Position numbers and translations under genes: made by a program. Under the pieces are notes generated by a model that was given only the letters and a program-made list of their open reading frames with translations, ran no database searches and was not told where the DNA came from. Shown here piece after piece: positions 45,181-55,293 of a DNA stretch of 64,000 bases. The DNA is taken from assembly GCA_963854735.1 (NCBI GenBank), contig OY978104.1, positions 930,001 to 994,000 on the forward strand. The letters run 5' to 3'. This DNA is from Marvania coccoides. Its lineage: Eukaryota; Chlorophyta; Trebouxiophyceae; Chlorellales; Chlorellaceae. Positions within the stretch are counted from its first letter, which is position 1. Every line of letters begins with the position of its first letter.

Positions 45181-45659
45181 ATGGCGGAAGAAGACAACAC
45201 CGTCAAGGAGCCTTTGGATCTCATCAGGCTGAGCCTTGACGAGCGAATTTACGTCAAGCTCAAGGGCGAAAGGGAACTGCGTGGCAAACTGCATGTGAGT
45301 CATGGGACCAAGGGCACGGTAGCTTTGGAGTTGAAATGCGCATTCAAATCAAATTCCAAATTGAACCCACCGCTCCATTTGTTCTTTTTTCCCGTTGCAG
45401 GCCTACGACCAGCACTTGAACATGATCCTTGGCGACGTGGAGGAGGTGGTGACGACAACAGAGGTCGACGAAGAGACGTTTGAGGAGATCATCAAGGCAA
45501 ACTATTTTTATTCTTTATTTTTCTTGTTTTTGCACTCCTACCGACCTCAACTCACAGCTCCTCATCTGTCTTCAAATGCAGACCACGAAGCGAATGGTGC
45601 CTTACCTCTTTGTGCGCGGCGACGGCGTCATCCTCATATCGCCATCTCTCAGAAGCTAA
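45181..45659 (+). CDS. LSM3: LSM3, U6 snRNA-associated Sm-like protein
   Basis: Part of the LSM1-7 (mRNA decay) and LSM2-8 (U6 snRNP) rings. Exons 45181-45294, 45401-45496 and 45582-45659; 95 residues, the usual size. Sm1 motif: [39 protein letters not shown]; Sm2 motif: [17 protein letters not shown]. The middle intron is best read as GC-AG (CAAG|GCAAAC): it joins EEIIK to TTKRMV as in LSM3 of other eukaryotes, and no GT donor lies in phase nearby. The stop is only 81 bp from the stop of the next, convergent gene. Confidence 0.96.
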
Positions 45660-45740
45660 ACACCCTTCCATTGCATCACGAATAAATACATTGTTTTTCG
45701 AAAAGGAAAAATCAAAATTGTAGCAAGTGTAGACTCGAAT

Positions 45741-46927
45741 TTATACGTAGGATGAGCTGCTGAAGTTAAACGCCGGGAGGGGTGGGAGAGGGGTGTCTTC
45801 GGGCGTTATTTGCTGCCTTCTGGGCCTATTAATGCGCCCCCTATCGCCCGCCGTGTCAAAACCCACTGCCGCTGCCGCCGGCGTGCCCATCGCAACGTAC
45901 GCGCTAGGCGCGCCTCCACGCTGCGACTCGCCGTTTCTCGTCAGCGGCAGCTCGTACCCTCGCCCTCTCAGCGCCGCTCTGCACCGCTCTGCCACAAGTT
46001 TTGCCGAGGCGTCACCTTTCGCCATCAGGAGCCCCACCCAATCGCAGAGCGTGCCCGGGGTGACTGTCGGCTTGTCTCCTGCTGCCACCAGCCGTGTCTG
46101 CTGCTCAACTCCCACTCGAATGGCCGCCAGTCTGGCCGCGAGGACTCCTCGCCTCGCTGCCCCAGCCATCAGCACTTGAACGTCAACACACAGGGTGGGG
46201 GTGGCAGCAGCTAGTGCTGCCAGACCTGCAGTCGCAGAAGAAAAAAAATATATATATATCACGAAAGCATATACATTAGTAATAGCAGTACACGAAAGAA
46301 ATCCATGTTGAAAATTAAAAAATGTTTTTTTGTACCTGTGAACGCAATGATGAGGGCGTTGGAGGAGCTGCGAGCCGCAGAGCAGGCGGTGGCGCGTGGT
46401 GTGTCGCTGGGGTTGAAACTGGCAGTGGTCAGGGAGCACTGCAGGTCCAGAACGAAGAACCAGGCGGTGAAATAGGCGGCAAATGCGGTTGTGAAAAGAA
46501 CGCTGAACACCAAGTGAATTAGGGTCAATGTGGTGCTTCTGGCACCATGGGCGAGTACTCCCTGAAGTGTAGAGAAGTATAATTATTTCTTAGGAGGGGT
46601 TTGAGAATATTCATTTTATTTTCTGGAAACTTTAAGGGTAGCGAGAGACTAGGTGGCGCAGCACTCACGAGGAGGCCGACGATCAGCGCCAAGCCCCAGG
46701 CTGTCCAAGCGTGCGGTCCAATGCCGTATGGGTCGTGCTGTAAAACGTAGTAGTACGCTAGAGCAGGCAGTATTGAGGTTAGCAGCGCCTGAATGATGCT
46801 GAGCGTCAAGCCCTACATTAATTTGAGGAGGACGGATATACTTGGACTGCGGGAGACCCAATTTTTGGTTTAAAAATCCACGAGCTTTTCTCACGGCTCT
46901 GTGGAGCTTCTCCTCGTTCCCTGCCAT
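45741..46927 (-). CDS. Unknown small membrane protein
   Basis: 295 residues from minus-strand exons 46927-46895, 46812-46669, 46561-46336 and 46225-45741. Hydrophobic segments: SIIQALLTSILPALAYYYVL, AWTAWGLALIVGLLGVLA, LTLIHLVFSVLFTTAFAAYF with TAWFFVLDL, and ALIIAFTGLAALAAATPTL; so about four helices in the first 160 residues. The rest is hydrophilic: an Arg/Ala helix, then a Gly/Arg-rich tail ending FNFSSSSYV. I do not recognise the family. The first intron (donor GCC|GTGAGA) is the least certain; it is chosen because reading through shifts frame, and it joins MAGNEEKLHRA to GLTLSIIQ in phase. Confidence 0.7.
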
Positions 46928-47661
46928 GTTTTTTATTAGTCAGCGCCCCACCGGTTGACAGCGGTCCGTGGCTGAATCAAGGCCAGCGCTTCAGTGGGAT
47001 CCTCTGGCGAATAGATACAGTTCATTGAGGTCCCTTTAGCCTGGAGACGGCCTTTCTGCGGCGCTGTTTTGAACCGACAGGCCCAGCAGTTTGACTTGAA
47101 GAAAAATACTTCAAGATTCAAATTTTCGGCATCTGCTCGGGGGGAGGGGGGGGGGGGGCGGGGGGATGCAGCGGTTGTTTAAGCAAATACTAAATATATT
47201 TGATCTGGGGCTGAATAAGCGCTTGCGCATTCATCCGTGCAGCCAGCAGTCTGCTATATTTAACCATTTTAACCATGCTATATTAAAAAAAAAGTTTGCT
47301 CATCACAAACTGGGACTCTGTTTCCAGCACCCATCTCCATTTTTCGCTCCAAAATTTAGTTTATGCCTACAACAACTGAGCTGTCGATCTGGCTTGCCAA
47401 GCAAACCCAAGCGAGGTGCCTAAAGAAACGGCGCCGAAAAAGCACATCATCATAATGATTATGCTTTATACTGTCAGGAGTCTATCGCTGCCAGTCTGCC
47501 AAAACCTTTAAATGGCGCGGTCTTGCCCACGATGGCCAGGGGGATGACACGGTCTGACTCCATCCGTCCCCTTTCTGCTTTCTTCCTCCTGTACCCTTTC
47601 TACCTGTCATGTCCTCAAGGGGGAGCAAAAATACAATCAATTGCTATTAAATTGAACAATC
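46928..47661. other. Divergent intergenic region with a G-rich tract
   Basis: Between the small membrane protein and the secreted protein. Contains a nearly pure 28-nt G tract (47139-47166) able to form a G-quadruplex. The remainder is AT-rich without a gene. Confidence 0.5.
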
Positions 47662-49557
47662 ATGAAGGCTGCGATTGCAACTGCTTGCTTGCTGCTAGCG
47701 TGCTTCATCGGCCCTGCCTTTGGTGAGTTTCGCTCAATATCTGCCACTGTGTCGCTCGAGTTCAGCGATCATAACACATGTACTGACACCATTTTTTTCT
47801 CGCAGCCGGCAAGGCCGAGAGCCTGGTTCTCCCCACATTCTCCCCTCCCTCGCCCCCTCCCCCCCCCCTGGCAGGGCATGGATGTCCCAGTGTGAGTTTG
47901 CTGGGCATAAGGATCAAAAAAATGAGAGGGGATGGACTTCAGGGGACTGATAAAGACAGGCCCAATCGCCTGCAAATATTGATCTTTGGGTGGTCAAAAC
48001 GCCATCTGCGGCGGGTCCAGGCCGAATGTGCCTCGTTTCTGCTCACTTCCTTGCCTTTTTTACTCACCCCCGACGTTCCTTCCTCCCCCTTCCTCCACAG
48101 CTCGAGCTCGCCTTCGTCCTGCACCAGTACTCCTACCTGAACTTCGGTAACGATGAGGGAGCCGCGGTATGCAAGGCCATCCGCGCAAAGACCGCCTACA
48201 AGTACGCCACCTGCGAGTTTATCTACCGCTACGGGTACCGCTCCAGCAACGAGCTGCCCGCGCTGCTGCCCGGTGTGATTGGCGGCGCGAACCCCTCTAC
48301 AGTGGTGTTCGTTTCCATCAAGTTTGGCATCCCCCAGCTGCCCAACCAGCAGAAGTGGTATGACGAGGCTGCCAAGGCCCGCAACAAGCTCATGGTGCTG
48401 CTCTCCTACCAGCCCACCCTCGAGGCCATCGTGCAGAAGGCCATCCACTGGGACGGCAAGGTCACCACCCTCGAGAACTGCGCCGCCTTCATGTGAGTTC
48501 AATTATAAAAAAACCCTCCCTATTTCAAACATATTTGAGCTGTCAATTAGGCTTTAGGCTTTATGAACAGTTTTTTGTACTCTTAGCCCATCCCATGTCT
48601 AACCATGAAATTTGGTATCAATGAAACAGGTTTGGCTACGATACCTACACCTCCGACCCCTTCGAGACCGAGTTCACCTACTGGGCACCCCACCCTTCCC
48701 CCCCCGACGTCCTCCCCGACTCCCCCGACTTCGTGCCCACCCCCCCCTTCATTTACTTCGGTGGAAAGGGCTGCCCCTGCTACTACGACGTCGACATCAT
48801 TGAGTGGGGCGCCGGCGTCGAGGACGAGGAGTACCCCGAGGAGGATGGCTACCGCCGCAAGCTCAAGGAGGTCGAGGAGGAGGTGATCGAGGAGGAGATC
48901 GAGGAGGGCTACGAGGGCGAGGACGGCCACAGTGTTGCCGTGCCCGCCCAGCCCTTCTCCAACCCCACGTGCCAGGTGTTCCTCAACTCGGACAACAAGC
49001 CCGCCGGCAAGTACTACAACTTCCCCGACTCCTACTGGTCCGCCCAGGGCATCTACGACGGCAACCACTACATTGCCGCCTACGGCGTCCGTGGCTGCTA
49101 CACCGAGCTCCCCAAGGCCACCTCCACCAAGTGCTCGTTCCACGGCAAGTACACCATCTCCCCCCTCATCTGCCCCGGCAAGGTGCTGTCCTTCTCCATC
49201 GCCGACTGCTCCGCCACCGGCATCAACCTGCGCAAGCCCAACCAGGCAAACGGCGCGCGCAAGGAGTTCATCCTGGCCAGCTACTTTGACTCTGAGGGCA
49301 CCACCACCGTGGCCCCCATCAAGGCCAACCGCAACTGCCCCATCAAGTACATCTCGAACGCCCCCGCCCCCGCCCTCAGCTCCGTTGGCTACAAGTTCAA
49401 GATCGTGCCCACCGGCACCGACTGCAGCACCGTGCGACTGGAGGGCGTGGCCCGCCCCGCCAAGTCCAAGTTCCTAGGCGTCAACGCCGGCTGCACCACC
49501 CTGAAGTTCACCAAGGCCGCCGACCACGGCTCGGTATTCAAGCTGACCAAGCTCTGA
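47662..49557 (+). CDS. Secreted Cys-rich protein, unrecognised family
   Basis: 488 residues from exons 47662-47722, 47806-47891, 48101-48492 and 48630-49557. The N-terminus MKAAIATACLLLACFIGPAF is a signal peptide, followed by a short Pro-rich linker (FSPPSPPPPPL) like those of algal cell-wall glycoproteins. Region 1 (about 50-230) has regularly placed Cys, including GGKGCPCYYDVD. A highly acidic linker (about 245-285; KEVEEEVIEEEIEEGYEGED) joins region 2, which has about nine Cys (FSNPTCQVF, VRGCYTELP, KCSFHGKY, SPLICPG, IADCSATG) and ends in KFLGVNAGCTTLKF..GSVFKLTKL, faintly like a beta-trefoil repeat. Codons end almost always in C or G, the strongest bias in the window, so it is probably abundant. 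An extracellular matrix or wall role is inference. Confidence 0.82.
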
Positions 49558-50489
49558 ACGGTGGAAATGGCATTAGTATAAACTAAATAACTCTCTCGAA
49601 AGTTTACAAACTATGCGGCGTATTGCTGCCGACTTTTAGTAGGATAGATTCGTTTCTTTCTTTTTACTGCTCGCTCCTGTGTTTTTGGATACACAGAAAC
49701 ACAACGAAGTATGTCGTTTCCTCCTCTCCCTTTTCTCCTTATCATCGTTTCCCCTCCTCCCCCAGAATGAATTATCCTTCTTTTCATTTAACAGCTGACT
49801 GCGTGCGCAGCTGTTCGTTGCTTTCCTTCTCCCATGATTCATAAATGCAGTGCCAGCACGCCATGCCCCTTGTGTTGTTGACAAAATGCTGCATGAAATT
49901 TTCCCTCTCTTAACTCTATTAGTATTGTTTTCTAGGGTAGTTATTATTTCTTTTTGTTCATCGTTACTCCATGACTGCTCCTTGATGATGTAATAATCAG
50001 TTTTAAAGAAATCATTACACAAGGAGAGCCTGCAGAGATGAGTATTGGAACGCAGCAACCTTGGTGACACCGGCCTGCGAGAACGTGCCGCCGCTTGACC
50101 TCCCAGGGGTACACACCCCCGAGGGCAGATTGGATACCATAGTGTATGGTCTGGGCGTTAGAGCATACTGAGTTGGTAGTGGAGACAACCCTCTGTCGGT
50201 GTTGCCGCCGCCGAAAGGTGGCGGGAAGGATATACCTTTGCAATCAACCCCGCGTCACCTACTGCATGAAGCCTGGATAAGGACTTCCAGCGGTTCAAAT
50301 TCTACTAGGGAGACGGGCTGGCGTCTATTCCAGAAGAAAAAAAATGGCACAAAAAAAAATGGCGCTCAAGCAGCATTAAAATTTACTTTGCCCTAACACA
50401 GGTGCACTTCGTTTATTTTTTTTTGCTTCTTATTTTTTTACTTGTGATCCACGTGCAGCGCCGCTGCACGTCGAAGTGATTGGGGCAAA
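49558..50489. other. Intergenic region with a possible SINE
   Basis: 3' flank of the secreted protein gene and upstream of V-ATPase d. The first 400 bp are AT/CT-rich without a gene; the middle part holds the pol III-like element described separately. Confidence 0.45.
49984..50366 (+). mobile_element. Possible tRNA-like SINE
   Basis: A GC-richer block in AT-rich DNA. CTGAGTTGGTAG (50168-50179) resembles a tRNA A box, GGTTCAAATTC (50292-50302) a B box, and the block ends in A-rich DNA (50334-50360). The A-B distance, about 120 nt, is longer than in a tRNA, and the T-stem does not pair well. No second copy is visible here. Confidence 0.3.
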
Positions 50490-51775
50490 ATGCTCTCATC
50501 GACAGCCGAGATGTCGCTGTTTAATGTGAAATCTGGGTTCCTAGGTGTGTAGGGTTCAAACAACACAATTCGCTCCAGCGCCGGATCGCACGTCGTTCGC
50601 GTGCCTTTATTCGTGTGCCCTTTATTTAATTCGTTTTTCTCTCGTTTTTTTTTTTGCAGAGGGGGTTGTGCGCGGGTTCAAGCTGGGCCTGCTCTCATCG
50701 GCAGATTACAACAACTTGTCGCAGTGCGAGTCGCTCGATGACATCAAACTGTACTTGGTGCGTGGCACTTGTCAAACCTAAAATCTTTTCACATTTTTTT
50801 TGTAAACCCACCCTACCCACATGTTCTCACTCTTTTCATTCCTTCAACACCCTCATACCGCAGACTGGCACCGACTACGGGCCCTACGTGGCCAACGAGC
50901 CCTCCCCTCTGTACACCACCACCCTGGTCGAAGCCTGCACCCGAAAGCTGGTTGATGACTGGCACTACCTGCGGCAGAACGCGGGGCAGCCGCTGGGCCG
51001 GTTTCTGGACTACTGCACCTACGGTCACATGATTGACAACGTGGTGCTCATCGTGACAGGCACCCTGCACGAGCGAGATGTACACGAGTTGATGGAAAAG
51101 TGCCACCCGCTGGGGATGTTTGACGCGCTGGCGTCGCTGGCGGTGGCGCAAAACGTGCGGGACCTGTACCGGCTGGTGCTGGTGGACACCCCGCTGGCGC
51201 CCTACTTTTCGGCCGAGAACCTCAGCAGCGAGGATCTGGACGAGATGAACGTGGAGGTGCTGCGCAACACGCTGTACAAGGCCTACCTGGACGACTTTGC
51301 GGGTTTCTGCGCGTCGATGGGGGGCACCACCGCGGAAGCGATGGCCGAGGTGCTGGCTTTCGAGGCTGACAGGCGGGCGCTCAACATCACACTCAACTCC
51401 ATGGGCACGGAGCTGACTCGGGACGACCGGCAGCGGCTGTACTCCAACCTGGGGCTGCTGTACCCCAACGGCCAGGCGGAGCTGGCGGCTGCTGAGGACT
51501 TTGACGGGGTGCGGGCGGCCATGGAGCAGATCCCTGCCTATACTGCGCTGTTCTCGAACTTGGGGTCGGGGGAGGCGCAGCTGCTGGACAAGGTGCTGTA
51601 CGAGGAGGAGGTGCGGCGCAGCGTGATGGCGTTTGAGCAGCAGTTTCACTACGGCGTGTTCCACGCCTACATGAGTTTGAGGGAGCAGGAGATCCGCAAC
51701 GTGATGTGGATCGCGGAGTGCGTGGCGCAGGACCAGCGGGGGCGCATCCTAGACGGTGTGGTGTTCACCGTGTGA
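50490..51775 (+). CDS. V-type ATPase subunit d (V0 sector)
   Basis: Central-stalk adaptor connecting the V1 rotor to the V0 ring of the vacuolar proton pump. Exons 50490-50544, 50660-50757 and 50864-51775; 354 residues, the family length. Highly conserved throughout: [50 protein letters not shown] [95 protein letters not shown] and [10 protein letters not shown]. An in-frame ATG at 50511 would give [13 protein letters not shown] and is an equally good start. A TGTAA, the usual green-algal polyadenylation signal, lies at 51886. Confidence 0.97.
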
Positions 51776-52439
51776 CGTGTGGGTTTTGCAGCCAACCCAC
51801 CAGACAAGAATGGAATAAGAAGGGTTGTTTTTTCTCTTTTGAATAGAAGGAAAGAGGGAAATGATAAAATAACGAATAGATTTATTGTGTAACTACTCTT
51901 CCTGCTCCTTTGAATGTATAAATTAACGTTGTTTTGTTTGCAGATTTTTTTCCTTTTCAACTTCTTGCGTTCCCTGAGGTTTCCACCGCCCTGCCCTCTC
52001 TCTTTAATGAAAAGAGTATCTCTACAATTTTAGAATTTAAATTACTTCTTCTTCTTTTTCTGACCAGTAAAGTACCAGGAAGCGCTACAGCGCTACATCT
52101 CCGTCCTGCGAAGAGAGGAAATGCCAGCTCGCTGTAGATAAAGCACAATGACCTGGCGATGGATGCTGAAGAAACCCGGCCATAGACGGTGGCGCATTTT
52201 TATCCCTTGCCCTTGCTACTGACTGATGAATCCGCGCAGCTGTTTTGTCCATTTTCGGTTGATTGACCATAGCCAATGTTACACACCTGCCTTTCTAGGA
52301 GGCAACCCGCATGATCGCACAAATAATGAAAAAAACTGGAGGTTATTTAGGGTACAGAAGCCCAGAAAAATGGGACACGGAACACAGGGGAGTTGGGTAT
52401 CGTTGGTTCCGCGGTGGCAATGAGACCAGTAGTGCGAAA
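51776..52439. other. Convergent intergenic region
   Basis: 3' flanks of V-ATPase d and plastocyanin. No gene or repeat recognised. Confidence 0.45.
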
Positions 52440-53605
52440 TTACTGGACGATGACCTTGCCCTGCAGCACAGCAAAAGAAAGAAGCTCGTTTTGGGTTAAT
52501 AAAAAGGGAAAACAAAATTACTGCTGGAGAAATTTTTTAAGAACAAGTACATCAATTAATATCACAAAGAAATGGGAAATGTTGCCTCACCTGCATGCCG
52601 GCGCCCTGGTGGGGCTCGCAGTAGTAGCTACACGCAGTTATAAGGGGAGAAAGTGAGACAATAGCGACGAGGTTGTCTGATGCTAATGCACCTCGGAACT
52701 TTTCAAAACTGAAATAACTCACCCGTACTCGCCCGCCTCGGTGAATTTCACGGTATAGGTCTCTCCAGGCGCGTTCAGGTAGTCCTCGTGGGAGATGGCC
52801 TCGGCGTTGACACCGGCGGGGACCTGAAGCACGAGAGAGAAGAAAAAAAATCAAGTGAGCCAACTACGGGGTGTGAACATTGTCAGGACACGCAAACTAG
52901 GGCTGTTAAATGCTCACACTATCCTCGTCGAACACAATCTGTCCAGGAATAAAAGGAGGTAAGAGAAAAATGTTAGTTGCAGGTTGACGGCAGGAGAAAA
53001 AATGTGTTCTAAGAGATGGGGATATCTCTCACGTTGTGGGGGAAGCCAGCGTTGTTGGTCCAGGTGACGGAGTCGCCCTTGGCCACGGTGATGGTGGCGG
53101 GGTCGAAGACCAGGGAGCCTGCGATAGGGAGATGAGTGGGGGAAACAGATCAATAGGTGTGGGACAGCCATAAATTTCTCCAGCGAACGTTCCGGAACGA
53201 GCTGGATATATTGCCGTGCCGTATGCCCAACGCAATTAAATACAATGTGCCGCAGATACGCCAACATGGACACCACATCGAGACGGTTTGATGATATACC
53301 CACCGTTGTCAGCGCCCAGCTTCACGCCAGCGGCCTGCATCCCCATCAATTATATACATCAATTAGACATGGTGCCATCGGGGCATTATGCGATCCAATC
53401 GCAAAAAAAAACAATAAATACATGTTGCTGCGATGATGATCTCTCGCACCTGAGCACCCAGAGTCAGGGCCAGGGAGGCAGCGCCAATGGCCACGTTTGC
53501 GGCGATTTTCTTGGCGTCGAAAGCCATCACGCGGACGGAGGTCGCACGCTGGGGGCGCACCGCACCGATGCGGGCCTGGGTGAAGGTGGAAGCGCAGGTC
53601 TGCAT
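52440..53605 (-). CDS. PETE: Plastocyanin
   Basis: Lumenal copper protein carrying electrons from cytochrome b6f to photosystem I. Seven exons on minus: 53605-53450, 53334-53304, 53118-53033, 52938-52918, 52823-52723, 52627-52591, 52460-52440; 150 residues. The presequence has two parts: a basic Ser/Thr/Arg-rich stromal-targeting segment, then [21 protein letters not shown], a hydrophobic thylakoid-transfer segment ending in A-x-A-like residues before the mature [14 protein letters not shown]. Copper ligands are all present: His in [14 protein letters not shown], and Cys, His, Met in [12 protein letters not shown]. Exons of 21, 31, 37 and 21 nt make this an unusually fragmented gene; every junction was fixed by the conserved protein. 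Confidence 0.98.
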
Positions 53606-53942
53606 GATTGCGATGAGTTGCGATGAATGAAAAAACTAAACGTGAATTGTGAGGAGCAAATTGGAGCGTTTTATGGCACTTTGCGAGACTTTGTGGTGAA
53701 GATTTTTGGAATTTGGAAAGTGGGGCCTTCTCGGTTAATCCCCGAAAAAACAACTGGAGGGAAGTTGAATAATTTTTACATGCCTCGAGCGATAAAGTAC
53801 ATCTATGGTATCCAAGCGGGTGTCACAATGGCCTTGCCATGAACAGCTGCGCTGTTGGCTTTGATTCGGTTCGATTTATTTCTCCGCTGCCGCTCTCTCT
53901 ATACATACATAAAACCAGCTCTCTCTCCTCACTCCACTTCCT
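53606..53942. promoter_or_regulatory. Upstream region of plastocyanin
   Basis: 337 bp between the plastocyanin start and the 3' end of the TPR gene, both on minus. AT-rich; I see no distinct copper-response GTAC cluster. Confidence 0.4.
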
Positions 53943-55052
53943 TTACTGCTGGAATTTGATGGAGTACGATCCTGTGGCGGGGTCCTTCTCCATATTGAAG
54001 CTGTCCAGGCTCATCCCAAACTTGCCCAGCAACGTGTTCCCCAAGTCTTTCAGTTTTCCGATCATCTCCTCCTTCATCTCCTCTCGCTTGGCCGCCACCA
54101 AGGGCTCCACCCGCGCCAGCGCCGCCACTACCGCCGCGTTCTCAGGCTCCACCTCTTTCGCCTTTTCCAGGTCCGCCAGCGCCTTTTCTAGCTCGCCCAG
54201 CGCCTCAAACGCCGCCGCCCGCCGCAGCAGAGCTTTCATGTAGGTGGGCCGCAGGTCCAGGGCTGCGGAACAGTCCATTGCGGCCTCGGCGTGGTTCTGC
54301 AGCTGCACATGGCACGCTGCGCGGTTGGCGTAGTAAATGGAGCGCTGGAGGGGGGCGGAGGGCGGGGCAGCGTCAATGGCGTCGGTGTAGCGCTCCTGGA
54401 GTTATTCAGGGTAGTAAGAAGGAAATATGTAGTTAGAAGGCAGATGACGAAGTTCAGGAGGCAACATTACGGTTTAGAAGGGGGGGAATTATTGCTACTG
54501 GTTAAGTAGAATAAAATCACCCTCGCCGGTGCTCCTATGTCGTATTCTAACTCCTTCCAAGTTACAAAAACAATAAAAATTACTGACCATAGCCTCCTCC
54601 ATGTCGCCGTCTGCAAACAACCGGTTGCCCTCGAGCTTGGAGGCCTCCGCTCGCGCCAGCTGCTCCTGCAGCAATGAAGAACCGAGGCGGTGCTTTGAAA
54701 AAAAATGTTCTCAGGAGAGGATGTTTCAACACCCTAAAAACGTGACGACAGCGTTGACCGTCCCATTCACGACACTCCAACTCACCGCAAACACCTCGGG
54801 ATCCACCAGCTCGCTCTCTTCAGGTTCTTCTTCTGGATCGTCTTCTGAAGGAGTCGTTGGACCTCGCCTGGGCGACGCAGCGTCCTCCGGATTGACCTTC
54901 ACCCACTCCTCCGACTCCTCGGCGCGCGCCTCCTGGGCAAGAGACCCAGTGTCAACAGGCTGAGCTGCTTCATCTTCCTCGTTGGCAGCATTGGTCATGT
55001 CCCGAGCGCCTGCTGGCGGCTCCTGCGGCAGTTCCTCGACGATCACCACCAT
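53943..55052 (-). CDS. TTC1-like tetratricopeptide repeat protein
   Basis: 265 residues from minus-strand exons 55052-54786, 54665-54588 and 54395-53943, all phase 0. The N-terminal 90 residues are very acidic (SEDDPEEEPEESELVDPEVF). Three TPR units follow: ASKLEGNRLFADGDMEEAME, RSIYYANRAACHVQLQNHAE, and TYMKALLRRAAAFEALGELE. The C-terminus MIGKLKDLGNTLLGKFGMSL followed by GSYSIKFQ is the TTC1 signature. TTC1 proteins act as adaptors for Hsp70/Hsp90 and Ras-type signalling in animals; the algal role is unknown. One donor is GTCAGT. Confidence 0.88.
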
Positions 55053-55293
55053 TTCTTCGTTATCGAGTTTTAAAATTGGCCAATGTGCGTTCTTTTACAG
55101 CTCAAGATGTGCATTCAAAATATATTTGTTGAATTTTCGGCCACTCGCGCAGCATTCAATTTCAGAATTATTTGATTGCAAATTTACAGAACTTGCCCAT
55201 AGTTGTGGGCCCGTGATCACGCGTGTTGAAGCTCGGAAATTTCTGTGAACAGTTATTAAATTTGCGAATTTAGGCCGTTCCGTAGCGGTCACG
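55053..55293. promoter_or_regulatory. Divergent promoter region TTC1-like / R3H protein
   Basis: 241 bp of AT-rich DNA between divergent starts; contains TTTTCGGCCACTCG near 55133. No other motif stands out. Confidence 0.4.

Noticed and set aside
46649..46894. Read-through of the first exon of the 46-kb membrane protein (RKARGFLNQKLGLPQSKYIR)
   Set aside because: Continuing in this frame loses the hydrophobic helices; a GTGAGA donor at 46894 with a TAG acceptor before 46812 keeps phase and gives a coherent membrane protein.
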